DNA of 64,000 bases from Otis tarda (lineage: Eukaryota > Chordata > Aves > Otidiformes > Otididae), in NCBI GenBank assembly GCA_026413225.1, contig CM048557.1:2356001-2420000 (forward strand). Reading direction: 5' to 3'. Positions within the stretch are counted from its first letter, which is position 1. Every line of letters begins with the position of its first letter. Shown one piece after another: positions 49,727 to 62,700 of the stretch. Under the pieces are notes generated by a model. That model ran no database searches, was not told where the DNA came from, and was given only the letters and a program-made list of their open reading frames with translations. A program made the translations under genes and the position numbers.

Positions 49727-52700
49727 CTACTACATCAGCAGTACCATCTGCTTGAGAGTGACATTTTCTTCATCTTGGCACCAAAGACTTAGAGTTACAA
49801 CCCAAAAAAAAAAAGATCATACTTTTACTTTATTTTGTCATTTACCATGCTTCATGCGTATCCATGCAAGCATAGGGTCCCATCATTCAGTACTAACTCA
49901 CTTTTCAGTCTAAATTCAGAGCTGGCCATTATCTGCCCTGAGACCACGTAAGTAGGATATTGTCCTACAGGGGCTGCACAATTTGAGATTAATTTAATGG
50001 TGGTCTTAACATTTTACGTGGGCTTTTCTCTTTTTCTAGAGTTAGTGGTGTGAACTTCAAATTCAAGTAAGTCTGAAGTTGTCTAAAGGGTGATCTCCAG
50101 CACATCAAGTCCACAGGAGAAATTTTAGAAGCTTGGGTGGGTATATTGTTAGTAAAGATCTCTCATCTCTGTAAAATGTATGAGTGTCGACATAAAGCTA
50201 GAAATCCTTTGACTAGGTCTTTTTCTCAGTCTCAGTTCCAAAATTCCAGGAAATGCAGTTTTTCTAATGTTTTTTAGCTAAGGGTCCCATTTAAGCCAAG
50301 TACTTTGTACCTGAATACTTCCGTAGTGACTAACTAAAACAGATGTAGTGCTACTACAGCTAGGTCTCCATTAGTTAACCCAAGTTTCCTGCTGTTATGT
50401 TATTTATTAAGTTGGTTATTTCTTGAATTGAAATTTGAGATACCTAGTAACACGTTACAAGCTGAATAGATGGCTATATATTTATAATTCTAAAAAATAT
50501 ATGTTAGGCAGCCAATACAGCTGTCCCGCCATCCAGAGGAGCCACAAAAATTAAAAGAAACTAAACTTTACCTAACATATTTATATTTTATCTTAAATAT
50601 TTATTCAAAAGTTTCTGAAATGCAAATGTTATTGTACTGGAAAAATGCTAACTTTCATAATACTTCACATGCTATAAAAGATCATCCCAGGTAAGAAATA
50701 ACTGCAGATCAAATCTAGTGAGTCGCCTGCTGAGCAGCAGTTTAAAAATCAGGATCTCAGCTTGCAAAACGATTTACACCAAATGATCACATGTGGCCAT
50801 TACATGGACAGAGCGTGGGGACAGCTAGGTTTTCTTGTGGTCCAGAGCATGAAGCTGTGGCAAGGAGCGAAGGGTCTTTTGCCTCATGAAGTACAGTTTC
50901 TGAACAGGAGTTAAGCAGCACAGCCCAGAGCCACTTTTAAAGCTACAACAGTAGCTTCAGTTGAGAGTGGAAGAAGGGTCTGCTGAGGCTTTCTCCTGGA
51001 AGGTGCGTAGGCACCCAAGGGGCCTGGTCAGAGTGGCCTAAGCCTCTGAAGGAGTGGAAGGGGAGCTAGTAGTTTTGCTATGCCTAATGCTACACTCTCA
51101 GTCATGCCAGCTTGGTGCTTAGTATCAAAGTAAGATTTTGTAACACTAAATATTTTTATTATTTTTTACAACATCAAGTTTTATGGGATTTCTGTCAACC
51201 AACTGCAATCATAACAACAATAAAATACATGTTTATTTAGTGACAGAGTGCTGGTAAAAGTCTTGTATTGGCCGCCACTGGAGCTGAAGCTCTCTAGTTA
51301 TCCAGGGAACAGGTGTTGGAGGTCAGCAGTAGGACAGGCTTGCCCAGCCTTGCTCCCAAAAATGTGCTCAGCCCATGCATGCACATGGCAGCAGCATAGA
51401 GGGGGCGGGCATCCCCCCTTCTACAGGTCAGGGGAATTGAAACACAAAGGGGTTAAAAGATTTGATTGAAGTGAGCCCTCCAACTGGCCACAAAGTCAGA
51501 AATAAAGCCCATGTTTCCACAGGTTCCACCAATGTATTTCACAATTAGGCTATCTGAGATTTTTCTAATATCAGCTACTAAGAAATGCACTAAGATCTAT
51601 TTGTGTGTGATTTCAATAAACCAGCCATGTGAGTCCTTAGGGAGGAAATGCACAGTGCTAAATTATAGACTGCAGAACCTTGTTACTCCAGTCACCCAGA
51701 CCGCAGCTCTAACCAATGGCTGCTTCATTGACTCCAGGGAAGGGAAATGTTAGCTCTAGTATAATTCCTTTGGGACAGTTGTCTCTAGCATGAATGTGAC
51801 ACTACAAAAGGCAGACACTAAGGCATACATAAACAGAAATTTCTTTTTCATCATCAAAACTTGGGAGCAGGGCTACGCTGGCACTGTAGAGGCACCTAAT
51901 ATCACAGGGGTTGACAAAGTTTGTTTGAGTACCACAGGTAGCCCAGACACAGGAACCCAAAACACCATGTGAGCTAGTCACCCTGTGAAGTAGCTTTGTG
52001 GGGAGACAGGGAAGCAACTCTTGTTACCCAAGCCAGATTGTTTACCTGGCTCTCTCTGCTGCACTGAGGGTTGCAGTGAAGGCATTCTCATGCCTCTTCT
52101 GAGGAGCAGCATGAGGAAAACTGAATAGCTTTGGTTCGAAACTGGCCACTTCCATGCAGGAGGGACAGGAGAGCTGCAGATTAACACTTGACATGAACAT
52201 TGATTTTGATTCTAGATGTTATATCTGTTAAATCTGGAGTTTTGCTGAGAGGCATCATAAAGGTCCCTTCCCAAAAGTTGTTGCTGTGAAACAAGCCTCA
52301 TTTTAAAATTGACATCTTTTGAAAAAAAAAACAAAACCCCAAGTCTTCCATTTAGACAGAGCAAGACTTGAAGCAGTCCTGGGGAATTTATAGATGAAAG
52401 CGGAAAGTTTTAATTGCATTTTTTGAAAGTACAAAAGTGGATGTTCTTAGAATCACAGTTCACAATTCAGCTGGGCCGGACAGTTTTGGGGAGCAAGTAG
52501 GGAATATATGTTTACACTGTAGCAAATACAAAAGAAGCAATCTTAACTAAATTATATGTGATACCTTTTCTGTTTGCTTTTCTCCGGTACGTTGTTAGGA
52601 AATGAGCCAATTTCAGGAATGTAGTTTTTAATTTTCACTACTACGGTGGGTAAACTGATAGCCTTTGCAAAAATATGGAGTTCTGGGGATAAAACCAGAC

Positions 52701-52934
52701 CACACGGACTGACACACAAAGAAATTGTCTCTTTAGAAAACATAAACCTTTAGAGGTGCAGAACTATGAGGGATTTAAAAAAAAAAAATCACTCTAGCCC
52801 TGTACTGAGGCAGGATCAAATACTCCCAGACCACCCTGGCACACGCACATGCTAACTTCTCAAACACTTCCCATAGGGAAGCTCCTCTGGCTTCCCAGTT
52901 GGTCTGTTCTGGTGTCTTACCGTTACAATGCAAC
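49727..52934. other. Intergenic spacer between two solo LTRs
   Basis: 3.2 kb without a recognisable gene or retroviral internal sequence. It contains an old SINE-like remnant at 51431-51518 and a weak inverted repeat (50497-50508 with 50571-50584). Confidence 0.75.
51431..51518 (-). repeat. Probable ancient MIR/CORE-SINE-like remnant
   Basis: The stretch GGGGAATTGAAACACAAAGG, then GGTTAAAAGA through CAAAGTCAGAAATAAAGCCC, follows the well-known MIR-type reverse pattern: a GAGGAAACTGAGGCACAGAG-like block, then a GGTTAAGTGACTTG-like block, then an AGCTGGGATTC-like block. It is highly diverged, so the family is tentative. Confidence 0.45.
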
Positions 52935-54084
52935 ACAACTGTCGTAGTTCAGCCCCGATCAGGACCAGACTACGCAGTCTCTCTCTCACTCCCCCCACCT
53001 TCCGAGAAAACAGGGAGAGAAAATATAAGGAAAACGGCTCGAGGTTTGAGATAAGGACAGGTAGAAATCCTTAAAGTTACCGTCACGGGTAAAACAGACT
53101 CGACTTGGGGAAAACTATTCATTTATTACTACAAACAGCAGGATAATGAGACAGAGAACAAGATAACCTCCATCCACCCCTCCCTCTTCCCACACTTAAC
53201 ACCATCTCTACTACCTTCCCCCCCCGAGCAGCACAGGGGGGAAGAGGGAATGGGGGTTGCAGTCAGTTCATCATACGTTGTTTCATGCCGCTGCTTCATG
53301 GTCGGGGGAAGAACTCCTCACATTCCTCCCCTGCTCCATCGTGGGGTCCCTCCCACGGGCCACAGTCCTTCGTGGAACTGCTCCGGCGTGGGTCATCTCT
53401 TCCACGGAGTACAGTCTCTCCAGAACGGCTGTCCCAGCGGGCCCTCCACGGGCCACAGCTGCCTTCAGGCATCCACCTCCCCCGGTGTGGGGTCCTTCAC
53501 GGGCTCCAAGTGGATCTCTGCTCCTCCGTGGACCTCCACGGGCTGCAGGGGGACAACCCGCTCCACCATGGTCGTCACCACAGGCTGCAGGGGAATCTTG
53601 GCCAGGAGCCGCATTACTCCTCCCCCTCCTTTCTGAACTGACCTTGGTGTCTGCAGCCGTTCCTCACAACAGGGTGGTAGATGTCTCTCAGGATCTTTTT
53701 ACATCTTATTCACTTCTCATCTCCTCTCCACTTCTTGCAGCCGGGCCGGGCCGAGTCGGGCCCAGTCGGCCGCCTGGCAAGAGGCCAGAGGGTGAGGCCT
53801 GCAAGGCCCAGGAGGCCTGCGCCTCCCCCTCTGCGCCTCTGCCCCCGCTCAGCTTCTTCACATCTTCTCTTCTTTCTTTTTTTCTCTGTTTTCCCCTTCT
53901 TAAATACGTTATCGCAGAGGCGTTATCACGGGACATTCTGCTACCAATCCGCTCGACCTTGGCCAGCAGCAGGTCTGCCCTAGGCCTGGCCGAGTCCACT
54001 GAACAAAGGGGAGCGACTTCTAGCAGTTTCCTGCAGAAGCTACCACCTTAGGCCCCCCCTCACTAACAAAACCATGACAACAAC
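52935..54084 (-). mobile_element. Solo LTR of the same ERVL-like family, opposite orientation
   Basis: The LTR spans 52940-54079 (1140 bases), bounded by TGTCGTAG and CCATGACA. The 5-base duplication ACAAC lies at 52935-52939 and 54080-54084; a 5-base duplication fits ERVL-type integration. Sense is -: TTTATT at 53122-53127 is the reverse of the poly(A) signal, next to the CCAAGTCGAGTCTGTTTT-like block, and a TATTTAA box lies near 53900. The U3 part is GC-rich with tandem CCCGTGGAGG-type units. There is no internal region. It looks whole as an LTR and less shortened than the copy at 48803-49721. Confidence 0.9.
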
Positions 54085-54838
54085 ATAACAGAGATTCAGA
54101 ACCTGGCTATGTTATGGTTATAGCAGGGATAAATTTGCACTGCCATGACAATGTAATGCATTGCTAAAGTGAGTTTCACATTAGGTTTAACTTAAACTTT
54201 AGATTTTTTTTTTTTACATTGCTGGAGCAATATGAAGGGCTCACTAATGCAAATGCAAGCAAGGCTCTCAGTTTCTGGTGATCTTTCTACGGCTGTAGAC
54301 AACGAAAACTCCCTAGGACAATGATGCTATTGGCTGCGTAAAGAAAAGTAGATCATATACTTAATCTCTTTTCTGATAGTGTTGGACAGTGCCAAAATTT
54401 GAAGTGTTTGGAAGCAATAAAAGAACTGCATTGATAACAAGATAGGGTGTAAGAGTCTGAAACCATCTTTCACATATTTTAACATGTATACAATAGACTT
54501 CTATTGTAGTTTTTTATTTTTTCCTCATGCTTTGTGTATTCCATCTTCCTCAGTTTAATATCAAAGGAGAGCTTTCAGATGCACCTATGTCACCTCTTGT
54601 CATCCCATGTCCAGATGAAGCTGTACAAGATACCTCACAAAGTAAGCCTGCAGCTCTCATCATCTGCATTTCTGCATAACCTCTCAAAAAGAGCAAAACT
54701 CTACAGGAGGCAACAGATTGCATTCCCTCTCTCTTTTGCTGAAACAGTACAGCTCTCTTCCATTTCTTTCCCTACTTGAAATCACCTGTTGTTCCCCAGA
54801 CAGCTCCAGGCCTGCATCACACAGATTTGCAGAGCAGC

Positions 54839-54960
54839 CCTGCAGCTTCCCCTCCTCCATAACCCCATGTGCTGGAAGCAGCTGGTCGGTCTGATCTGTG
54901 ATCTATTAACCAGCTGCACTTGGCACACAGAGTTATGGAGGAGAGGAGAGAGGCTGCAGG
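54839..54960. repeat. Imperfect 50-base-arm hairpin
   Basis: The left arm runs from CCTGCAGCTTCCCC to AGCAGCTGGT (ending near 54886). The right arm runs from ACCAGCTGCACTTGG (starting near 54909) to GAGGCTGCAGG. By eye about three quarters of bases pair over about 50 positions, with a loop of about 22 bases. There is no match to a microRNA or transposon that I recognise. Confidence 0.7.
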
Positions 54961-55205
54961 TGAGGGTGTGCCTCTGAGCGTAGCCCCAGGCTGAAAGAAA
55001 GTCGTGCTCTTCAGCTGCAGCACAAAGCTGGGTGGTCTCTGCTTGCATGTGACTTGCGCACAGTGTCTCACTCAGCGCTGCAGCAAAAGCTGAGGGGCCT
55101 GAAAATCTGTTTTGTTGCATGATGTGCCATAATTGACAGGAAGGTATCTGGTCTTCTTCTAGAATGCCTATTTTTAAGGATGTTTTCTTGCTCTGTGAAT
55201 TGAAT

Positions 55206-55286
55206 AAACCAGTTTTGCAATCTGCTACAGGCCCCACCCTGCCTAACCCTGGCTAGTTAACCTGTAACAGATTGCAAAACTGGTTT
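55206..55286. repeat. 26-base inverted repeat, 25 of 26 paired
   Basis: The arms at 55206-55231 (AAACCAGTTTTGCAATCTG and on) and 55261-55286 (ending GATTGCAAAACTGGTTT) differ at one position and enclose a 29-base spacer. The near-perfect pairing is too long for chance and suggests a recent duplication-inversion or a small fold-back element. Confidence 0.85.
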
Positions 55287-57854
55287 GAGTCACACAGTGA
55301 AGGAAGAGACATAAATTAGGTTTTTAATAGTTTAACTCTCCTCCTCACCAATAACGTAAGCCATCAGTTGTTAATAGTGGTGCCTTAGAAGAAGCACAAC
55401 ACGTGCCACCCAGTCATTCCTTTGCCACGCTGTAATAGCTCCTTTCATGGTTTTGAAGATTAAAAACTATGTAGGCAGGAGTAAAAGTCCCTTCCCAGTG
55501 CTGCAGCCTGGATGCCTAGTTCATGTTATGTATGTAGGGCTGACATATATGCCATGAAGAGCTCTGACATAACTGAGCAGCCATAGTTTAGCTGATATGC
55601 GTTACCTTGCTAAGCCGCTGTAACTGGCTTGTATGTCTGAGCCAATGCTGGAGTGAAATGTAGGTAAATATCTCATCCTCTTCAAACCTGGGCAGCAGAA
55701 CAAAGCCATGTCTCAAACATAGTTTTTACTTATTGATTTTCACTGATGTGAATTCATGAGACACCTACAGGTTAGACAACAATCACCCAGAGAAGGGAAA
55801 ACAGGTCAAAAAAGGTACAGACAATGTTTCCTACATCCAGGATGTTAATATTGATATGTTACTAAACCAACTTGATCCCATGCAAATTTATTTTCCCTAT
55901 TGTTTTCCTATAGTGCATGGTCAGAAGAAGCATGCCTGCCTAGCCTACTGATATAAAATGTAGTCAATGAACGCTCCTTCTGAGCAGGTGGCCCTCCCAA
56001 TCAGCTTTAGGTTTCCCATTCCCTCTGTCCCATTTTCAACCTTTATTTCTTTTATTGCAAAAGGGAACACATTGAGCAGGAGTTATAATGCAGAGATATC
56101 TTAATTCCAGTCCAGATGCAGCCAACAAATAAATTTTGCCTAGGCTACACCGAGGCCACAAAAATGATGAAGCTCACTTACCTGTTTGAGAAGGTATACT
56201 GGTGGCCCTGCTCCTGGTTTCATGGAAAATTATGTGTTATTTCAGTTCCCAGTTTAGTGGGCTACCTCCACTAATGTCTTGCCCAAAAAACGTGGAACAG
56301 ACTGACCACTTTCTTCTGCAAGGAGCACAGTAAAATGAAATCTCAGGCAAAGGACATTGAACTCAAGTTCCTTCAGTCCTGAGTGGAGCAAAGCTTATGT
56401 ACTTTGCTACCAGGGAAGGACAGTGAATGGCAATGTCACCTCCTTCCTCTCATTGCTGTAAAGCATGGAGGCCAGCTGCCAGTTTGAAAAGCAAAGGCAG
56501 AGACACTCACTCTCAGCAGAGGCAGCTAGAGTCTGAATTGCCAGAGGAGAACACCTCCTGTTATGTCTTCATGCTGACAGGGGGAAGACCTCTAACTGTT
56601 TTCCTAAGGATTTCCCTTTTAGCTAGTTCTAGGCACCTCTAACTTTCCTGTGGTGAATCTTACTCTCAGAAGCCTGGTTTTTCCCATGCGTTGTCTGTTG
56701 CATCTACCATGAAAGCAAACCCATAAGTCATTAATTGCAACACTGAATAAATAGTATTGGGGAAGTTTATCCTTAAGAGCATCAGAGCTGGGTTTACCTA
56801 TGCCAGTATAGGGAAAACATTTTAAAAAGGAAGGAGGGAAAGACAACATCATAAACAAAAGTTCTTGTGCTCTGTTTTTGTTCAGGCAATCTTTTTGTGT
56901 GAACGGCACGACCCAAATGAGCGGAGGGCTCATAGAGCCTTTTTGTGCTGACAGGCTGGCAGGTGGTGGTGTACTAGCAGAGTTCAGCCGTGTACCACTA
57001 CTCTTTGCTAGTACGGACAAGATTAGACGAAGAAACACTGCCCAAGGAAGTGTTACAAGCTTCTAATTTTGTCTAACTGCTACCCAGTGTTTCTTCTTTA
57101 CTTGCCTTCAGCAGTTAGAAGTGACTCAAAAGCCTTCACCTGCCTATAATATGTATGTAAGGCCATTATTACTAATAAATCAAACTACTTCCCTTTGTAT
57201 GTGCTTGGAAGGAGTTTAACGTTGCTGAAAGCTCTACTGCAGCTAAGAACCTAGCAATTCAGAGTTTTATTTCTTCCCCAACAGTCACTGATGTCAGTTC
57301 TGAAATACCTCTATTTTACAAGCCATTTAATTGCTTACTTTAAAAATTCGTGAAAGCTCAGCTGGAACCTGATTTTCAGTGAACCTCAGTTCTGTACTCA
57401 TAAGGAATTTAGACAACTCTGTGACCTCAAATTAAGTGAATAAATTAAAAAGATTACTGTTTAAAACTATTGATTGTACCTGACAGACATTTGGGATATA
57501 ATATCTTAAGGCATGAAAGCTGTACTCATTTGTTTTTAGAGTATTTTGTAAGTTGACTTGTGGACATGTTGGGAGCTTAGCTCTTCAACTCTACCAGAGA
57601 CCAAAAAGTTGCAAGAACAGAGCTGAGGAGAGGATTTTTTTATATGTAAATAAGAAAGAAAAAACAACTACCGGAGGGCAGTGTGGTGCATGTGTTTGCA
57701 TTAGCAAAGTGTGGTGTGCTGGAGGCATAAAGAGCAGTTAAAAAATCGGATGGTACTGAGTTCTACTGTTGTCTTAGCTGCTGTGAGGATTTATTTGACA
57801 TCCCATAACAATTTCCAGTTGGTAAAAAGGAAGTATGAATGCTTAGGGCACAAG

Positions 57855-57920
57855 GGTGGTGTGAGGATCAACTGCTTAGTGTTTATAAAGTGCTTTGAAA
57901 ATGATAACTATTATGTAAAT
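57855..57920 (+). repeat. Possible ancient SINE/L2-type tail
   Basis: GGTGTGAGGATCAACTG followed by TTTATAAAGTGCTTTGAAAA and TATTATGTAAAT resembles the 3' part of old vertebrate SINEs (GTGAGGATTAAATGAG, then TAAAGCGCTTTGA). It is strongly diverged. Confidence 0.4.
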
Positions 57921-59909
57921 CAGGAAATGCTGACAGATATCCATCTGGGACTGATTGTGAAAAATAACAAATTAACTAATTTCTTCAGGATCCAGAGGGT
58001 AAAAGAAGCACATAAAACATACAAGGCTGTGCAGGTGGTAGAGTAACTGCGCTTGTAAGGTCACCTAAGACGAAACCAGATGTGAAATGAGGTCAGGATT
58101 CTCTATGCTTATGATAAGCATTTCTCCATTACATCATCTCATTGTTTGACACACTTCTACCCAATTATTTAACGATCATTTACAAGGCCTATGACTGACA
58201 GTTCCTTATGCCTCCCACTTACCTGCAACACCCACTATGGGCAGAGAGCTTTGCCCTGTGTACAGCATGGCACACAGCCCTCAGCCATGAACACTTACTG
58301 ACTAGCGTCACTTGTGGTCGTCCTTGTCTCCCTTCTCCTAACATCTGTTCATTAGGACTGTAGAGCTATTCCCCCACTTTTGGGAGGCATTGCTCTTCCT
58401 GCAGGATACCTACTTGAGGTGGTCCTCCACTTCCATGGACCACTTCAAACACTGGCCTGACCGCTTCTCTGTGGGATGTAACACATCATGAGCATATGAG
58501 CAGAAAAGCCAGAACAAAGAGAGCATTTGCAATCAGGATTAAGCTTCACGGCAGCCAGTCCATCCACTGGAGCTTGCAAAGCTGCAAAACTCCAAATTTT
58601 AAGAGCATTAAACTGTTGTTTTAATTTCAAGTAAGTAACCCTGTCAGTTCAGTTACTGTTTGTCGTTACTGAAACATGACAGAGAAAAAACAGCAAAAGA
58701 AGGGACAGTCCAACATTAAAACTAAAGGTGGGGATCCTATTCTGACAGACTAGAGCACCAACTAGCCTCAGTGGCTCCTACATCTTCAGATGACTTTTCT
58801 TTTTGCTGTTTCCGAAACTGTCTTCCTAAATACAGGCTAGATGAAAAGTATTTGTGGTTCCCCCTGGGAAGGATGAGGAAAGGTCAGGATTTACATGGTG
58901 CTATTTACTACCACAAATTCTGGAATGGCCATTCCAGAAACTTCATTCAGTAGTTCTCATCCCTGTAAACTGAGTCCATCTAACTACATACCCATACACC
59001 ATTATGATTTCCCAGCAGCTTTAGGTAATTTTTTCTTCTTTCATTACCCAACCAACTGCAGATTACTCTCTGTAATTCTCCTACTGAAAAGCCATGTAAG
59101 CCTGGCCTTCAAGGATTAGTTGCAGTAAGGAATGCATTACCTTTCTTCAGATTTCCTTTTATACTCATTTGAACATCCAAATAGTCAAGTTGAACAAGAA
59201 ACAGCAATAGACTCTTGTGAGAGTCCCTTTCCTTCGCCTCTCCTCTCCCACTTCGAAAGCAGAAAGACTGAATCCTGCTAGGTTTGAATTGCCTCAGAAA
59301 TAGTGCTGTGCTCTCTCAGCTCCCCAGTTCTGTCCTGAACAATCCCTGAGCTTTGCAGGTGGCTGGAACAAGTTGCTGTATTGCACTGAGAAATAGAAGA
59401 ATATGCACTGAGAAAATAATGAAGCAAGAAGAACTCAGGTGCTTTTTGCAGGTCTCATTATGCAGATGACATAGAAGAGAGCATGACAAGAGGATGTCTC
59501 TCTTCTGACTTTTTTCTTTTTTAGCAACATCACCCTTAACACTTCTGCAAGGCTCAGACTTTCTCATTTTGGTTTTCTCCTAATTTTATTTGCCATATGT
59601 GATTCTACCTGCATCATGAACGGAGAAATGGAAAAATCAGTGTGTATTAAGGGTAACTAGATTCTAGTTGAGCCTTCAGTGTGCAATCTGTCCTACCTGC
59701 CTTTGTCATATCCCGGGTACCCCTTCAACTCCAGATGAAGTTTGGTTTTGTATTTATCAGAACTTCCAATGATACTTTGAACTCTGTTTGCATATGGAGT
59801 TTTAAACAATTCTTCCTTGTCTGGGACAGTTTGTTCTCATGTTAGATGCTGTCACTTGTGCTTCACTGGTTTTGGTAGCCTTTCCCAATATCTGGCAAAT
59901 TGTCCCTTA

Positions 59910-60065
59910 GCGCGTGGCTTTCAAGGTTGAGGTGAAGCAGCAGCCAGGGGAGCCGACATATGCTGCCCTTGGTGCGGCAGCGGCCTTTGCACTCCTGACC
60001 TGGGGCCGACGAGCTGCAGCAGGAAGCACAGCTCAGCTTTTTCCGGCAGCTCCCCGTCACCCGAG
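59910..60065. promoter_or_regulatory. CpG-richer patch
   Basis: About ten CpGs fall in 155 bases (for example GCGCG, GGTGCGGCAGCGGCC, GCCGACGAGC) within AT-rich DNA. It may be a small regulatory element or the remnant of a GC-rich repeat. A 62-codon open frame across it is alanine-rich and not recognisable. Confidence 0.25.
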
Positions 60066-62259
60066 TGCCTGCTTACACCCAAAGTTGTTTATAAACAGAT
60101 AAGTCCAAATGCTGCACTGATTTACACTTTTTGCAGTCTCAGCAAAGCTGATTGTGAAAGTGGAATTTGTCTTATTGCAGAAGGAGTCGCTATCTCTGGT
60201 GAAGCTGCCTGGCACTTTCTGTACTGAAATTTCTTCCATTTCTAGTGTTAAGATCGTATAACGACTCCTGTGCTTGCTGCTGCTCTTTGACATTTGTCTT
60301 TCAGGTTGGTGAATTAATTTACCATCCCACGACATATTTCTTTCCATACAAATGGTGTGGACAGAGGCCCAGGTGAGGCCTAGCAGGGGGAACCCACTGC
60401 CTTTGTGGTCGTGGCGAGGTGGCCAGGGGCTACTTTGGAAGCAGCAGTGTCATGTGGGACAAAGGCAAAGCCTGCCCATGACAGGACAAGCCACAGCCTC
60501 CGAGGTGGAGGCAGATGGTGGAGAGCTAACCGGGCTGCCATAGGGATGTGCTGGGACAAACTGACACCAGGAACTGCATTCGTGCATCCTTCTTGGCAGC
60601 TGGCAAAGGCCTACTGAGAAATAACTCATTTTGGAAAGAATTAAGGCTGGCCCTTGCCTCTCCCTTTAAAAGTCACCTGTGGGCTCATTTTGGTGAGATA
60701 AATGAATACTTGTGAATGACCTTGTGCAACAGATCTCACAGCAGCTTGTGCTTTTAAGTGCTTTGAAATATTCCCTAGACGTAGATTTTGAGCATGATCC
60801 AAAGAAGGCATCTAACGGTATTTAGGCTGTTAAGATAAACATTAAGCTGTCTTTTATTATTTTTGTTGTTGTTTTTATTGCTACTACTATTACTACTATT
60901 ATTCAGGTGTCTATATAATTATTGAGATTTACCCACCTAAAACACATTGAAACCAAAGGAAATTAGGCACTTAGGTATTGAAGAGGAATAAAAATACCTA
61001 CACCTAACTTCAGACATCGAAATACCATTAGAAATCTGGGCCAAAGTGAAGGGAGGGAACAAAACATGCTATTTGCATGTTAAACAGGCTGAGAAATGCT
61101 CAGAAATCTGAAATTTTGATGAATCAAAGAGAAGAGATTATTTGGGAATTTGAATAGGAATAATAATAATGGTAACACACAAAATTCATAGTGCAAAATA
61201 TTTTTTAAAAGCCTGACCACCCAAGTAGTTTTCACAGCAATTTGTTTCAATCAATGGTGCTAAGAATTATTGCTATCAGTAGAAGGAATAGGCTGCTGTG
61301 CTTATATTGTTTGCTCTAAAGCAGGACAAGAGCCACACCATTTTGTGATTTCATCAATGGGAGAAATACACAGCCCTGGACTCTGGTTGTGTAATTTTTA
61401 AAAGCTCTCAGTTCACCTTTAGAAAAAACCAACCGGAATTGTCTAAAATTATATATTTCCACTCTCTGTACTATTTTAACTCAGTTGGGCTCTGAGGCTG
61501 TGGTTCATGTCCTGGCTTCCTCTTGACTCAATTATTGTAATTCATTATTAAACTGTTATTTGTTTTTATTCTTTAGACCGTCTGCTGCTTTACAAAGCTC
61601 AGCAGCTAGATTTGTAATATGGCGAGCTCTGTTCCATTACATTACAGCTTCCCCATAGTATTTTTTTGACATGTTCAACAACACATTGATTTGGGTATTT
61701 AATTCTTCGCACACTATAGATTAACCCCTATCTACATACTGCTTTTAAGTATTTCCCAAGATTAGCAGTTTAAATACAAAGTTTTAAAATTCTTTCAGTG
61801 CTTGCAACCAAAATGCTGTATCCAGACATTCTTGAGCTTTGAGGTTCATTCCAAGTCCAAAATGGGCTCTGGATCTAAAATTCACAAAGTCCATCGTGTT
61901 TTTATCTGCCAATATTTTCCAGGCAGATAAGAGTTTACTTATTCCTAGACTTAAAAGCATTATCTGTCTTTGGGTGGCTGGGATGAAACATGTAAGTTAC
62001 ATGCCCTGTACCTGGTGTAGCTAACGGCAAAGAAGAAGAGAACTACAGCTCCTCTGTTAGGCTCCCTAACGCCACGTACTATCAGTGGTTTCATTAATGA
62101 AGACAAAAGTGCTTCCTATACATAAACCACAATCTAGCCTCCATCTTTTCTTTAAGTACAGGCACACTTGCCTCCGCTTCAGTCTCAGTAGGACTTGCAC
62201 TCAAAATAACATTTTATTGACAAATGCAAGACTTGACAGTGCTACAGACCTTTGTTTTC

Positions 62260-62700
62260 TAATTGTATATTCCTTTGCTTGTTCTTTCTGTCCTTCCTTA
62301 CCTTACTCTTTCCACTGTTAAGATAATTCCTTTTCCTCACCACCATCTCCTGTTTCTACTACTTCCTGTTTTTCTTCTCATAAACTACAGTCTCCCTTGC
62401 TCTCCCAGCTGGTTTCCCTTCAGCTGTTCTTCCTGCCCCATCGATTCCTTTTCTTCTGCAGGTTTCCCTTTCTCCATTTTTATTCCCCCTTTTAAACTTT
62501 CTTTTTATTCTTCCTGCCTTCCTTTTATAGTCACAAATGTTTCTCTCACTTTCCCTTTTCTCCTCTCTCCCATTTCTCTTCTCTTTCCCCAGTCTCTCTC
62601 CCTAATGTATTTTTATTGGTGTCCGTCTCTTGAGTCTCATTCTTTCTTTCTTAATATATTTTCCCATATTCCCCACTTGTATGTCTCCTTTTTAGCTGAG
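62260..62700 (+). repeat. Pyrimidine-rich tract
   Basis: Over about 440 bases the + strand is dominated by C and T (runs such as CTTTCCCTTTTCTCCTCTCTCC near 62550-62575), with few purines. It produces a 170-codon hydrophobic open frame that is an effect of composition. Confidence 0.75.

Noticed and set aside
53250-54051. Open frame of 264 codons and others in the LTR
   Set aside because: Pro/Ser/Ala-rich frames across the LTR; no gag, pol or env motif.
48803-54079. A single provirus bounded by the two LTRs
   Set aside because: The LTRs are in opposite orientation, have different flanking duplications, and the sequence between them has no retroviral coding motif.
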